From: a virus
Virus record (IMG/VR): IMGVR_UViG_3300050015_001029
Span: 1 to 46,745 of that record
DNA: 46,745 nucleotides
Reading direction: 5' to 3' (one strand)
In this document: piece after piece, positions 8,680 through 17,042 of the stretch
How positions within the stretch are numbered: the first letter of the stretch is position 1
Layout of the letters: each line of letters begins with the position of its first letter
Made by a program: the position numbers and the translations under genes
The notes under the pieces: generated by a model
Told to the model about the DNA's origin: nothing
Seen by the model: only the letters and a program-made list of their open reading frames with translations
The model's database searches: none

Positions 8680-9396
8680 ATGAAAGTCGTAAGAGAAAAT
8701 TTATTTGAAGAATTAATTCATTATAAGGAAAGATCCAAAGAAGAAAAGGAAATTATAAATCATTTAGACAAAAAGCTAGAGTCCAAAGACTGGAAAGAAT
8801 CTTATGCTGAAAATGATGATCACTGGACAAAAGATATGAAACCCTCTCCCCTTGCATTTGAATTAATGAAAGATTTAAAGCGTGCAGATAAAAAAAATGC
8901 AGATATACTTGAGATTGGAATCGGAAACGGAAGAGACAGCATATTCTTTGCAAAGAAAGGGCACAATGTTACCGGAATTGATATAGCCGAAGCTGCAGTT
9001 AAAATTGCAAAGAAAAATATTAAGAAAACTAAAAATGTAAAATTTGAAGTTGGAAAAGCTGAAAAATTAAAATATGAAGATGAATCTTTTGACGCAGTTT
9101 ATTCTATTGCTGCTTTGCATTCTTCTATAATATATGATACCTTTGCTGAAATCTATAGAGTATTAAAGCCCAAAGGAATTGCTAAATTGTATTTGTATAC
9201 AAAAACAAAAGCTGGAAAAAAATGGATGATTTATTGGGATACAGATGAAATAAAAAGTGCAGCAAAAGAAACTGGTTTTAATATTGAAAAATTTAGAATC
9301 GGACATAATATTGATAAAATTGAAGTTCCAAATATTGAAGGAGAGATCGAACAAGAATCATATTTAGCTATTATGACATTTAAGAAGAAAAATTAA
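8680..9396 (+). CDS. class I SAM-dependent methyltransferase
   Basis: A 238-residue protein with a Rossmann-type methyltransferase core. Motif I is DILEIGIGNGRDSIFFA (about 75-91), the acidic residue after strand 2 is in VTGIDIAEAAV (about 97-107), and the post-motif region is FDAVYSIAALHS (about 137-148), then YRVLKPKGIAKLYLY. No DNA-methylase catalytic motif (DPPY/NPPY or PCQ) is visible, so a small-molecule, peptide or RNA substrate is more likely. The first 50 residues are a charged helical extension. It follows the Cys-rich peptide gene by 14 nt, and the two probably share the promoter at 8472-8522. Confidence 0.8.
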   Translation: MKVVRENLFEELIHYKERSKEEKEIINHLDKKLESKDWKESYAENDDHWTKDMKPSPLAFELMKDLKRADKKNADILEIGIGNGRDSIFFAKKGHNVTGIDIAEAAVKIAKKNIKKTKNVKFEVGKAEKLKYEDESFDAVYSIAALHSSIIYDTFAEIYRVLKPKGIAKLYLYTKTKAGKKWMIYWDTDEIKSAAKETGFNIEKFRIGHNIDKIEVPNIEGEIEQESYLAIMTFKKKN

Positions 9397-9405
9397 TTTA
9401 AATAT

Positions 9406-9630
9406 ATGGAAAAAAATAAATTGGTTTTTGAAAGTTTAGAAGAATTTCAAAATACCGGATGGGATAAATGGCTAAAGGAATTTCGAAAAATTCTGGAAGA
9501 AGAACATTTATTTGCGGATATAATAGTAGACGATATGATTGAATATAACGAAAAAGAATTATTTAATTTATACGATTTAGGTATAGATCCGGAGCAAGCA
9601 TCAGAGCTATATGTGGACGGAAAAATTTAA
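9406..9630 (+). CDS. small tagged acidic protein
   Basis: A 74-residue protein beginning KLVFESLEEFQ, nearly the same tag as in the gene at 7962. The body is helical and acidic (WDKWLKEFRKILEEEHLF, then DPEQASELYVDGKI). No known domain recognised. It starts 9 nt after the methyltransferase gene and ends just before a promoter-like element, so it closes that small operon. SLEE offers a possible prohead-protease site. Confidence 0.55.
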   Translation: MEKNKLVFESLEEFQNTGWDKWLKEFRKILEEEHLFADIIVDDMIEYNEKELFNLYDLGIDPEQASELYVDGKI

Positions 9631-9633
9631 ACT

Positions 9634-9687
9634 TTTTGTTTAAAACTATCAGGTTTTTTGGCGTATAATAATATATAGATAAATTGT
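9634..9687 (+). promoter_or_regulatory. recurring promoter-like element, copy 2
   Basis: GTTTAAAACTATCAGG..., then GCGTATAATAATATATAG and GATAAATTG. It matches 8479-8522 over nearly its full length with small indels. It lies 16 nt upstream of the gp26-like gene. Confidence 0.55.
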
Positions 9688-9702
9688 ATAAAATTTATAA
9701 TT

Positions 9703-10632
9703 ATGCCAGACAATATTAATGAAGAAAAATTAAAAGAATTTGTTGAATCAAAAGAAGGACAAATCGGTCCTCCAATAACTCCAATACCAGGAGGAGCTAT
9801 TCCAATTCCATTTGCACAATCAAGGGATCCCCAAAATGAGTTAGGATGGGAAAGATTAAAAATAACAGATCTCCCGACTCAAGGATTATTTTATCCTGAA
9901 GGAACGGAAATAATTATTAGATCCGCCACGGCCAATGAAATAAGGCACTGGTCGACTCTCAATGAAGATGATCTTTTCCTCTTAGATGACATGCTAAATT
10001 ATGTTCTTGAAAGATGTTGCAATGTTAAATATCCGAATAATAAATTATCTTCTTGGAGAGATCTAAAAGAAGTTGATCGTTTTTATCTTATTCTTGCAAT
10101 TAGAGAAAGAACATTTGTAAAAGGGGAAAATAAACTTCAAGCAAAAGTTTCCGAAACATCTAAAATTGATGTTGTAAAAGACATGGTTAACTATATTACT
10201 TTTGATGATAGAATTATGAAATATTATTCTCCAGAAGAAAGATGTATTGTTTTACCATTTTTAAATGGCAAAAAACTTCGAGTTCATCTCCCATGCACAG
10301 GAGTTACTAATTGGCTAAAACAATATATCAATCGAAAAAGACAACAAGGAGAATCCTTTGATGAGGATTTCATTAGCTATGCACCATTTGTTATTGGAGA
10401 CTGGAGAGGTTTAAATGATGCTTCTTATGAAAAAGCTGTAATGGAATCAAATAACTGGTCTGCTCTTGAGATCTCCCTTCTAACAGAAACTAAAAAAATA
10501 TTTTCGGAAGCTATTAACCCAGTCCTTAAATATAAAGATGAAAACGGAGGTGAGCGGGTTATCCCGCTAAACTTTCAGGGAGGGATTAAATCTATTTTCC
10601 TTATTTCAGATCCGTTTTCACAGTTGGGTTAA
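9703..10632 (+). CDS. 26: baseplate hub protein, gp26-like
   Basis: A 309-residue protein. Residues about 53-80 read LKITDLPTQGLFYPEG, then IIIRSATANEIRHWS. This fits the T4 baseplate hub family (gp26 type), where LPSKGxFYP is followed by IxIRPLTVxE. T4 gp26 is 208 residues. A Pro-rich disordered head (PPITPIPGGAIPIP) precedes the domain. In T4, gp26 helps assemble the baseplate hub together with gp51, gp27, gp28 and gp29; here the next open frame looks gp51-like and the following gene looks like a tape measure, so the order is kept. The last 60 nt overlap another open frame, suggesting a frameshift product (see findings). Confidence 0.7.
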   Translation: MPDNINEEKLKEFVESKEGQIGPPITPIPGGAIPIPFAQSRDPQNELGWERLKITDLPTQGLFYPEGTEIIIRSATANEIRHWSTLNEDDLFLLDDMLNYVLERCCNVKYPNNKLSSWRDLKEVDRFYLILAIRERTFVKGENKLQAKVSETSKIDVVKDMVNYITFDDRIMKYYSPEERCIVLPFLNGKKLRVHLPCTGVTNWLKQYINRKRQQGESFDEDFISYAPFVIGDWRGLNDASYEKAVMESNNWSALEISLLTETKKIFSEAINPVLKYKDENGGERVIPLNFQGGIKSIFLISDPFSQLG

Positions 10633-10687
10633 AATTGAATTTATTTTTGCTAATAGATTTCATATTGCTCCTGTTGATATTCTACCC

Positions 10688-10864
10688 ATGGAATTTTACG
10701 AGATTGAATATATGCTCGAAGAATTAGAGGAATTTAATAAAGAAGAGGAAAAGCGATATAAAAAGGAAGAGCAAGAAATGAAAAAGGCTCAGTCCTCAAA
10801 AGCTAAAACAGATTATGGGGGATTCAAAGTCCCTAAAGTTAATATACCAAGGCCAAAATTTTAA
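10688..10864 (+). CDS. gp51-like hub assembly partner, probably frameshift-expressed
   Basis: The frame is open from 10571 to the stop at 10862-10864, but its first ATG is at 10688, giving 58 residues. The sequence before this ATG looks like real protein (WVKIEFIFANRFHIAPVDIL leading into PMEFYEIEYML), so the full product probably starts upstream: by a +1 shift from the gp26-like gene, which overlaps it by about 60 nt, or from a non-ATG start. The W..F.F...F.I.P.DI..M.FYE.EYM pattern followed by a charged Glu/Lys-rich tail is typical of tail and baseplate assembly chaperones. Position fits T4 gene 51. The coordinates given are the conservative ATG form. Confidence 0.5.
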   Translation: MEFYEIEYMLEELEEFNKEEEKRYKKEEQEMKKAQSSKAKTDYGGFKVPKVNIPRPKF

Positions 10865-10893
10865 AATGCTCCTCTTCGGAGCATTTTCTTTTT
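10863..10893 (+). terminator. rho-independent terminator
   Basis: AAAATGCTCC, loop TCTTC, GGAGCATTTT, then a CTTTTT run. It ends the gp26/gp51 transcript, overlapping the last bases of the gp51-like frame. Confidence 0.85.
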
Positions 10894-10900
10894 GCAAAAG

Positions 10901-10914
10901 ATATATAAATAAAA
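10901..10914 (+). promoter_or_regulatory. T4-type late promoter before tape measure
   Basis: Exact TATAAATA at 10904-10911 within ATATATAAATAAAA. The next ATG is only 14 nt after the element, so the message would have a very short leader. Confidence 0.65.
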
Positions 10915-10924
10915 CCTGTAGATA

Positions 10925-13525
10925 ATGCTTCAAGCTAATGAACTTTTATATGGAATCCTAAAAACTCTTGGTAAGATTGAAACCAATACTCGAGGGGGAA
11001 AGGGCGGAACAACTGGTGGAGCAAAAGAGGGGGTAGCAGGAGGTATAAAGGACAAGATTTCTATATTATCTAATTTGGGGCCTTCATTAATGGCTTTTGG
11101 TAGAGTTAAACCCAAAGATATAAAAAGCTTTTTTAAATTCATTGAAGGGTTTCTGGAACTGGGTAAGAAGGCTAGGGGAACAGGAGTTGAACTTTTATCA
11201 AAATCACTAAATATTCTAGGTCAAGGCCTTCCAGGGCTTGCTACAGGATTGGATGCTTTAGGCAAAATAAAACTAAAACAAGTTGAAAGAGCTATTTATA
11301 GTTTAAGATTGCTCTATGATTTTATGGAGGAAAAAGGAAACGCCTCAAGCACAGCAAAAGTTAATCGAGCTGTAAAAACTTTTGAAAAAATAGGAACTTC
11401 TCTTCAAAAAATCTCCAAACCAATAAAAGATATTTCTTTAGGATTTGCTTATCTAGGAATAGGAATTCTTGCATTTGCAGGATCGTTATTACTTACAGCA
11501 ATGCTTCTTAAATTATCTAAGCCAACAGATGTTCTTATATTCTTAGGGATTACAGTTCTTGCATTCCTTGTAATGTTTGGAATGCTTGCTTTAGCTAATA
11601 GATTTATTAAAACAGGAACAAAAACTATTGCAGATATGGGGCTGGGATTGGCCGCATTATCTTTGGGAATTGTTTCCTTTGCTTTAACTCTTTATCTTTT
11701 ACCAAAAATTTTAGGAAGCGAATCTGGCGGAAGTATTGCAAAAAGTCTACTTCTTATGGTAGGAATAATTGCCGCAATGGCTTTAATGTTTACTATTCTC
11801 AGTTACATGGAACCCGTAACTAAAAAGGGTTTTATTTCTATTCTTTGGATGACAGCGGGATTAATGGTATTTAGTCTAGCAATATTAGGAATGGCAGAAG
11901 TGGCTAAACTATTATCTCAAGGAGGATTAAGTGCCGTAGGAAAATCTAAGGAAGAAAAGGATGAAGGCAAAAAAGCTATTATAGGTGGTTTAGGACTGAT
12001 GGGTCTTATTGTATTAGCTTCTATAGCCTTATTTGCTATATTAGGAATTCCGGGATTTTCGGAATTAATAAAATCAGGAGCTATTACAATGATGCTCATG
12101 GGAGCTGCTTTAATAGTAATGGCTTTAAGTTTAAGTCAGTTAGTTAAAGTTGGTAAAGAATTACAAGGAGATGATATTGGAACTGTATTAACTCATCTTA
12201 TTGGTGGAACTATTGATGGATTTTTAGGAGGATTAGCTTCTCTTTCAGAAGGTAAAAAAGGACTTCCCGGACTTGCCGCTTTCATGAAAAACAGTGCTAA
12301 GATATTTGCTGGTGTTGCTGTTTTAATGTCTATGTCTTTAGCTCTTTCAATGTTTGCTATGGCTGTATCTGCTTTCGCTGAACTTGAAAATATGAGAATT
12401 ATCGAAAGTTATGATAAAAATGGAAAACCTATATTTGGAGAAAAAGTTAATCTCACAAAAGTAGCCGATAATATTTCATATTCTATTAGCACATTCCTTA
12501 CAGCTCTCTTAAATTCAACTGATAAACTTACCAAAGAAAAAGCTGTTGCGATTCGAAAAATGGGAAGAGCTCTTACAGGAAGAAGAGGAATTCTTTCAGC
12601 AGTTATCCAGTTTGCTGATGCAATGAAAATATATGCTCAATTCGGAGAAAAAAATGAAATTGGATATGTAGATTACGACGACAAAGGTAACGAGATTCAT
12701 AAAAAAGTTTCAGCTGATATTGTTGTTAAAAACATGATTGGAACTTTTCTTTATTTTACAAAAACATTATTTTCTAGTTCCGAAGAAGAATTTGGGGATG
12801 GAGAAGAAGCTGGAATATCAGGCAAGCAAAAAAGACGAATGAAGAGAATGTCCAAAGCTCTTAGTGGAAGAAATGGTATTCTTGGTGCGGTTGTTCAATT
12901 TGCAGAAGTGCTTTCTCTATTTTCTCAGTTTGGGCCAAATAATGAGATTCCTCTTATGGATAAGGATGGAAAACCTGTTATGGAAAACGGAAAAGTGAAA
13001 ACTATGTCCATGGATCTTATTTCTCAAAATATTGTTAAAGCTCTGACGACTTTTTCGGATACATTAGCAGGGGGATTAGAAAATACTAAGCCAAAAGATG
13101 CTAAAAAAGCTATTGCAAAATATAGCGGTATTATTGAAGAACTTTCAAAATTTTCAGAATCCCTATCTGGTTTAGAAAAAGCAAACGAAACGATTGCAAA
13201 TCTTGCAAAATCTATAAGTGATCTTTCGGTAAGTTTAGATGGATTTGATCAAACTAAATTATCTAAATTAGCTGCTATATCTATAAGTGCAGGTGGACCT
13301 GCACCAGTTGCAGGAGGGCCTACTGGAGGGTCAACAGCAGAAAAACTCCAAGAAAAAACTAAAACTATCAAAGAAGCATCTGCTGTAAATCCAAACTGGG
13401 ATATTATTTCCGCACAAATAGGAGAATCGGTAGGGTCTCAACTTCTCGATGCTATGAAGAAAGGTCAAGTAAAATTTGAATTTAGCCCATCATCACCAGG
13501 AAAAGGCGTTTTATCTTTTGATTAA
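10925..13525 (+). CDS. tape-measure-like tail protein (gp29-type)
   Basis: An 866-residue protein with a Gly-rich start (TRGGKGGTTGG), then amphipathic helices and a long middle section with about seven very hydrophobic segments (roughly 170-440, for example GFAYLGIGILAFAGSLLLTAM). It is followed by repeated helical blocks in which KMGRALTGRRGILSAVIQFAD (start at about 542) and KRMSKALSGRNGILGAVVQF (about 640) are clearly related internal repeats. Large size, hydrophobic helices and repeats suit a tape measure that spans the tail lumen and is ejected into the host membrane. It follows the gp26/gp51-like genes, as gp29 does in T4-type hubs, though no sequence match to gp29 itself is claimed. 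Confidence 0.6.
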   Translation: MLQANELLYGILKTLGKIETNTRGGKGGTTGGAKEGVAGGIKDKISILSNLGPSLMAFGRVKPKDIKSFFKFIEGFLELGKKARGTGVELLSKSLNILGQGLPGLATGLDALGKIKLKQVERAIYSLRLLYDFMEEKGNASSTAKVNRAVKTFEKIGTSLQKISKPIKDISLGFAYLGIGILAFAGSLLLTAMLLKLSKPTDVLIFLGITVLAFLVMFGMLALANRFIKTGTKTIADMGLGLAALSLGIVSFALTLYLLPKILGSESGGSIAKSLLLMVGIIAAMALMFTILSYMEPVTKKGFISILWMTAGLMVFSLAILGMAEVAKLLSQGGLSAVGKSKEEKDEGKKAIIGGLGLMGLIVLASIALFAILGIPGFSELIKSGAITMMLMGAALIVMALSLSQLVKVGKELQGDDIGTVLTHLIGGTIDGFLGGLASLSEGKKGLPGLAAFMKNSAKIFAGVAVLMSMSLALSMFAMAVSAFAELENMRIIESYDKNGKPIFGEKVNLTKVADNISYSISTFLTALLNSTDKLTKEKAVAIRKMGRALTGRRGILSAVIQFADAMKIYAQFGEKNEIGYVDYDDKGNEIHKKVSADIVVKNMIGTFLYFTKTLFSSSEEEFGDGEEAGISGKQKRRMKRMSKALSGRNGILGAVVQFAEVLSLFSQFGPNNEIPLMDKDGKPVMENGKVKTMSMDLISQNIVKALTTFSDTLAGGLENTKPKDAKKAIAKYSGIIEELSKFSESLSGLEKANETIANLAKSISDLSVSLDGFDQTKLSKLAAISISAGGPAPVAGGPTGGSTAEKLQEKTKTIKEASAVNPNWDIISAQIGESVGSQLLDAMKKGQVKFEFSPSSPGKGVLSFD

Positions 13526-13567
13526 ACAAAACTCTCATTCAGTTTTTTCCTATAAAGAATAAAATAC

Positions 13568-14620
13568 ATGAAGCAGTATTTAGATTTATTACAGAACATT
13601 CTTGACAATGGCGTTGAGAAAGAGTCGGGTCGTACTAATATGCCGAATACTATAGGAATATCTCATGGTGTTATTCAAATGGATATGGCAGTGGGGTTTC
13701 CTCTCCTCACTACTAAAAAAATGTTTCTCAAAGGAATAATTCACGAACTTCTCTGGTTCTTAAGAGGAGACACAAACATCAAATATCTTGTAGATAATAA
13801 CGTTAACATCTGGTCATCAGACGCTTACAGATGGTATCAAAAACAAATGTCACATCATACTGCGCAATGTACTTTTGAAGAGTTTGTTCAATTAATAAAA
13901 GATGGTACATTGATGACAGATAAACCTGATTATTCTCTTGGTGATCTCGGAAAGGTTTATGGTTACCAATGGAGGAACCAGAACGGTGTCGACCAAGTAA
14001 AGGATGTGATCGAGGGACTTCGAGATAATCCATATAGTCGTTATCATATTATAGATGCTTGGAACAAATCAGACTTCAAAGATATGGCGCTTCCACCTTG
14101 TCACTTATTGTATCAATTTATTGTACGTCCTTTAACGCAAAGAGAACGTATTGATTGGTGGTTCAATAATAAAAAACCTAACAGAGATGTTGTTGATTCT
14201 TTTGATGAATATTCGGAAGAAGAAAAATTAGCATATTTAGACAAGTATGTTCCTAAATTTTATCTCGATCTCAATATGTATCAACGTTCATGTGACAGCG
14301 CCTGCGGGATCCCGTTTAACTTGGCGTCAATGTCTCTTCTTTTAGAAATATTTTCTAAAGCGTCTAATATGATACCTGGAGTCGCAACATGGATAGGTGG
14401 AGATACGCACATATATGTTAATCATGTCGAAACTGTAAAGGAACAAATTAAAAGAACTCCATATAAACTCCCTACAATAAAGATTTTGAAGGACATCAAA
14501 ACATTAGACGATATACTTGCTTTAACTGTAAATGATTTTGAATTGAAAGATTATCAAAGTCACGGAAAACTAACTTATGAACTATTTGTTGGATTAAAGG
14601 CAAATCCTAAAAAAGTATAA
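13568..14620 (+). CDS. thyA: thymidylate synthase ThyA
   Basis: A 350-residue folate-dependent dTMP synthase, slightly longer than the usual 264-290. Visible motifs: N-terminal RTNMPNTIGISHG, TTKKMFLKGIIHELLWFLRG, catalytic Cys178 in ALPPCHLLYQF, the YQRSCDSACGIPFNLAS dUMP-binding stretch (about 238-254) and GDTHIYVNH. An insertion at about 188-225 (RERIDWWFNNKKPNRD) accounts for the extra length. It would raise dTTP for phage DNA synthesis. The downstream region carries a second, diverged copy of its last ~82 residues and two GIY-YIG endonuclease genes, so this locus is a homing hot spot. In T4 the td gene is itself interrupted by a GIY-YIG intron; no intron is seen inside this gene. Confidence 0.95.
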   Translation: MKQYLDLLQNILDNGVEKESGRTNMPNTIGISHGVIQMDMAVGFPLLTTKKMFLKGIIHELLWFLRGDTNIKYLVDNNVNIWSSDAYRWYQKQMSHHTAQCTFEEFVQLIKDGTLMTDKPDYSLGDLGKVYGYQWRNQNGVDQVKDVIEGLRDNPYSRYHIIDAWNKSDFKDMALPPCHLLYQFIVRPLTQRERIDWWFNNKKPNRDVVDSFDEYSEEEKLAYLDKYVPKFYLDLNMYQRSCDSACGIPFNLASMSLLLEIFSKASNMIPGVATWIGGDTHIYVNHVETVKEQIKRTPYKLPTIKILKDIKTLDDILALTVNDFELKDYQSHGKLTYELFVGLKANPKKV

Positions 14621-14646
14621 TGAATATATAGAATAAACATACTACT

Positions 14647-15474
14647 ATGGATATTGTTTATTTGATTACTGATACATTAACGGATTTAAAATATTTAGGT
14701 TCAAAGAAAAATTGGAAAGGAGAAAATACTTATTGGGGTTCTCCTAACTGTAAAAACAAAAGATATAAAAAATATGAATTACAACAAGAATGGAAGCGTA
14801 ATTTAAAATCAAGATTAGAAACGTTTAAATTTGAAGTAATTGATTCATATGAAAATATACCTCATAAAGAACTTTTAGAAATTGAGTTATATTATCAATA
14901 TAAATTAGATGTTGTAAAATCTATGGAATATGTAAACGCAGGATTCGCTAAAAAAGGATTTTGTGGAGATACAATGAGTATTTTAACTGAAGAAGGAAGA
15001 AAAGAAAGAATTGAACATATATCAAAAGGTTTAAAAGAAAGTATTTCGAAATTAACTGATGAAGAAAGAATTAAAAAATATGGACAATTTGGTGAAGATA
15101 ATGGAAGTTATGGAAGAAAATGGTCAGATGAAAGACGAAAACATTTTTCGGAATCACAACAAATAGTTATGAATATTCCTGAAATTAACAATAAATTAAG
15201 AAAGAAAAAATTTGATAGTAGTAAAATGGGAAAATATGATAAGAATGGAGAAAATAATCCATTCTTTGGAAAACACCATAGTGAAGAAACAAAGAAACAA
15301 AATAGTGAGAAACACTTAGGAATAAAACCAGTGAATATGAAAAGAGTTCAAATTGGTGATAAAGAATTTGAAAGTTTAGCGTCAGCGTCTATAGAAACTG
15401 GAATAAAATATACAACCATCTGGCACAGAATAAAATCAAATAATGAAAAATACAAACAATATAATTATGTTTAA
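14647..15474 (+). CDS. GIY-YIG homing endonuclease with NUMOD modules
   Basis: A 275-residue protein placed 26 nt after thyA. The N-terminal GIY-YIG-like core is degenerate: VYLITDTLTDLKYLGS (about 4-19), with conserved YWGS and a Glu-rich helix later. NUMOD3-type motifs follow (GEDNGSYGRKWSDERRKHFSES; GENNPFFGKHHSEETKKQ begins near 200), then a C-terminal NUMOD1-like DNA-binding part (DKEFESLASASIETGIKYTTI, about 240-260). These proteins cleave DNA at cognate sites and spread their own gene. It is free-standing rather than in a recognisable intron. Confidence 0.8.
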   Translation: MDIVYLITDTLTDLKYLGSKKNWKGENTYWGSPNCKNKRYKKYELQQEWKRNLKSRLETFKFEVIDSYENIPHKELLEIELYYQYKLDVVKSMEYVNAGFAKKGFCGDTMSILTEEGRKERIEHISKGLKESISKLTDEERIKKYGQFGEDNGSYGRKWSDERRKHFSESQQIVMNIPEINNKLRKKKFDSSKMGKYDKNGENNPFFGKHHSEETKKQNSEKHLGIKPVNMKRVQIGDKEFESLASASIETGIKYTTIWHRIKSNNEKYKQYNYV

Positions 15475-15476
15475 AT

Positions 15477-15836
15477 ATGGAAAGAACAATTAAATTTAGA
15501 GCGTGGGACGAAAGTAATAAAATCATGCACGAAGACTTTCAATTCATTCGTTCAGGAGAAGAAGGTAACGATTGGATAGTGTTTACATCTGATAAACAAA
15601 CTCTTAAAGATAATCAACATCCGTTAGAAAATCCGTACTTTCAACAACAATTGAAAATAATGGAATGGACAGGAATAGAAAACATTTTTGAAGGAGACAT
15701 TGTTTCGTTGGGTGACATTGATAGTCAAGGCGTAGTTAAATATGATGAAGACAGATTTTATGTTGATTATGGAACTACGCATACAAGAGTGAGTAAAAAT
15801 CACAAAGTATTGGGAAATATTTACGAAAAAAACTGA
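15477..15836 (+). CDS. YopX-family protein
   Basis: A 119-residue protein matching the YopX pattern: IKFRAWDESNKIM at the start, IMEWTGIENIFEGDIVSLG in the middle (about 61-78) and HKVLGNIYE at the end. YopX proteins are widespread in phages of Firmicutes and Bacteroidota with no settled function. It begins 2 nt after the homing endonuclease stop and sits inside the mobile cluster between the two thyA 3' ends, so it may have arrived with that insertion. Confidence 0.8.
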   Translation: MERTIKFRAWDESNKIMHEDFQFIRSGEEGNDWIVFTSDKQTLKDNQHPLENPYFQQQLKIMEWTGIENIFEGDIVSLGDIDSQGVVKYDEDRFYVDYGTTHTRVSKNHKVLGNIYEKN

Positions 15837-15841
15837 ATAAC

Positions 15842-16051
15842 GTGAGTGGAGAAGTAGAATTTGGAAAATGTGATTATTGTGGTAAAGAAGGTCCTATGAA
15901 TAGGAAATATTTTCATTATCCTATAAAATGTGAATGTCATTCACCTCAACATTTTGAAATAAGATGGCACTGTAACGATTGTTTTCCTATAGAACCAGAG
16001 ACAACAAAACTAACAGTTAGAACAGAAGTATTAACACATATGAAATCATAA
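15842..16051 (+). CDS. small Cys-rich zinc-binding protein (GTG start)
   Basis: A 69-residue protein read from GTG at 15842. Cysteines occur as CDYCGKEG (about 10-17), CECHSPQH (about 30-37) and WHCNDCFP (about 43-50), a probable zinc ribbon. The stop overlaps the first base of the thyA-like fragment that follows. No family is recognised. It is part of the cluster between the two thyA 3' ends. Confidence 0.5.
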   Translation: MSGEVEFGKCDYCGKEGPMNRKYFHYPIKCECHSPQHFEIRWHCNDCFPIEPETTKLTVRTEVLTHMKS

Positions 16052-16308
16052 TATTTGCAAAAGCTTCCAATATGATTCCGGGTGTTGCGACTTGGATTGG
16101 TGGAGACACACATTTATATGTAGATCACTTAGATGTAGCTAAAGAACAGATTAAAAGGGAAATTTTCAAATTACCTGAATTAAAGATTAATAAAGAATTA
16201 AAAACTCTTGACGACATTCTTAATTTAATTATAGATGATTTTGAATTAATTGGTTACGAAAGTCATGAAAAAATTAAAGCCGAATTACATACAGGATATA
16301 AAAAATAA
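16051..16308 (+). pseudogene. second, diverged thyA C-terminal fragment
   Basis: From 16051 the frame reads IFAKASNMIPGVATWIGGDT and continues to the end of a ThyA-like C-terminus. Against residues 261-342 of the intact ThyA, about two thirds of positions are identical by eye, but the DNA differs at most third codon positions, so this is not a recent copy. An ATG at 16072 could give a 78-residue product, which lacks the active-site Cys and cannot be an enzyme alone. It is likely a remnant of another thyA allele brought in by homing or recombination. A GIY-YIG gene follows 2 nt later, repeating the thyA-end/endonuclease arrangement at 14620-14647. Confidence 0.8.
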
Positions 16309-16310
16309 GC

Positions 16311-17042
16311 ATGCATCATTATTGTTATATAATTACTAATATAATAACTAATCAACAATATATTGGAGATAGATCCTGTATTTGTGAACCAGAAATAGAT
16401 AATTATTTAGGTAGCGGTTTGGATCTCAAAAAAGCACAAAAAGAATATGGAATTAAAAATTTTAAAAAAGAAATTTTACAAAAATTTAATGATAGAAGAA
16501 ATGCTTCTTTATCTCAAAGAAAATATATAAATTTTTTTAAAACCCACATTTCTCAAGGTGGATATAATATAAGTTGGACAGGAGGAACAAATAACGGGGG
16601 AGGTCATTCTATAGAAACGAAATCCAAAATGAGTGAACACGGAAAAGGAAAACATTCAAATTCTTGGCCCATTTTTAATAGGATTCATAAAAAAGGAAAA
16701 ACCTATCAAGAACAAATGATTGAAATATATGGAGAAAATGAAGGAATAAATAAAACTATTGAATATAAAGAAAAAATAAGCAAAACCTCTTTAGGATCCA
16801 AAAATGGTATGTTTAATAAAGGTTTTTTATTAGAGGGATCCAAAAATGGTATGTTTGGCCAAATTTCTCCAATGAGAAATAAAAAAGTATCAGAAGAAAC
16901 TAGAATAAGCATGGGTAAATCTAAATTAGGAAAAAAACGAAATACCCGGCTATGTCCTTATTGTAATAAAAATATCGCCTATGGAAATTATACACGGTGG
17001 CACGGGGAGAATTGTAAACAAAAAAAATTAAATTATGTCTAG
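16311..17042 (+). CDS. GIY-YIG homing endonuclease with C-terminal zinc motif
   Basis: A 243-residue protein. The GIY-YIG core is YCYIITNIITNQQYIGDRS (about 4-22) followed by YLGSGLDLKKAQKEYG and a later AxLSQRKYINFFK. The middle has NUMOD3-type repeats, including a duplicated GSKNGMF unit whose DNA (a 21-nt block at about 16795 and again at about 16837) is exactly repeated. The C-terminus carries CPYCNKNIAYGNYTRWHGENC, a CxxC...HxxxC zinc module that reappears in the remnant at 39476-39745. The gene overlaps the glycosyltransferase start by 8 nt. Confidence 0.85.
   Translation: MHHYCYIITNIITNQQYIGDRSCICEPEIDNYLGSGLDLKKAQKEYGIKNFKKEILQKFNDRRNASLSQRKYINFFKTHISQGGYNISWTGGTNNGGGHSIETKSKMSEHGKGKHSNSWPIFNRIHKKGKTYQEQMIEIYGENEGINKTIEYKEKISKTSLGSKNGMFNKGFLLEGSKNGMFGQISPMRNKKVSEETRISMGKSKLGKKRNTRLCPYCNKNIAYGNYTRWHGENCKQKKLNYV

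Noticed and set aside
13568-16308. Group I intron in thyA, as in T4 td
   Set aside because: The first thyA frame is uninterrupted with all motifs and a natural C-terminus, and I could not see intron core elements between the two thyA ends.
16795-16860. Exact 21-nt direct repeat in the GIY-YIG gene as a possible CRISPR or att site
   Set aside because: Only two copies, coding for the repeated GSKNGMF unit of NUMOD3 modules; no spacers or integrase.
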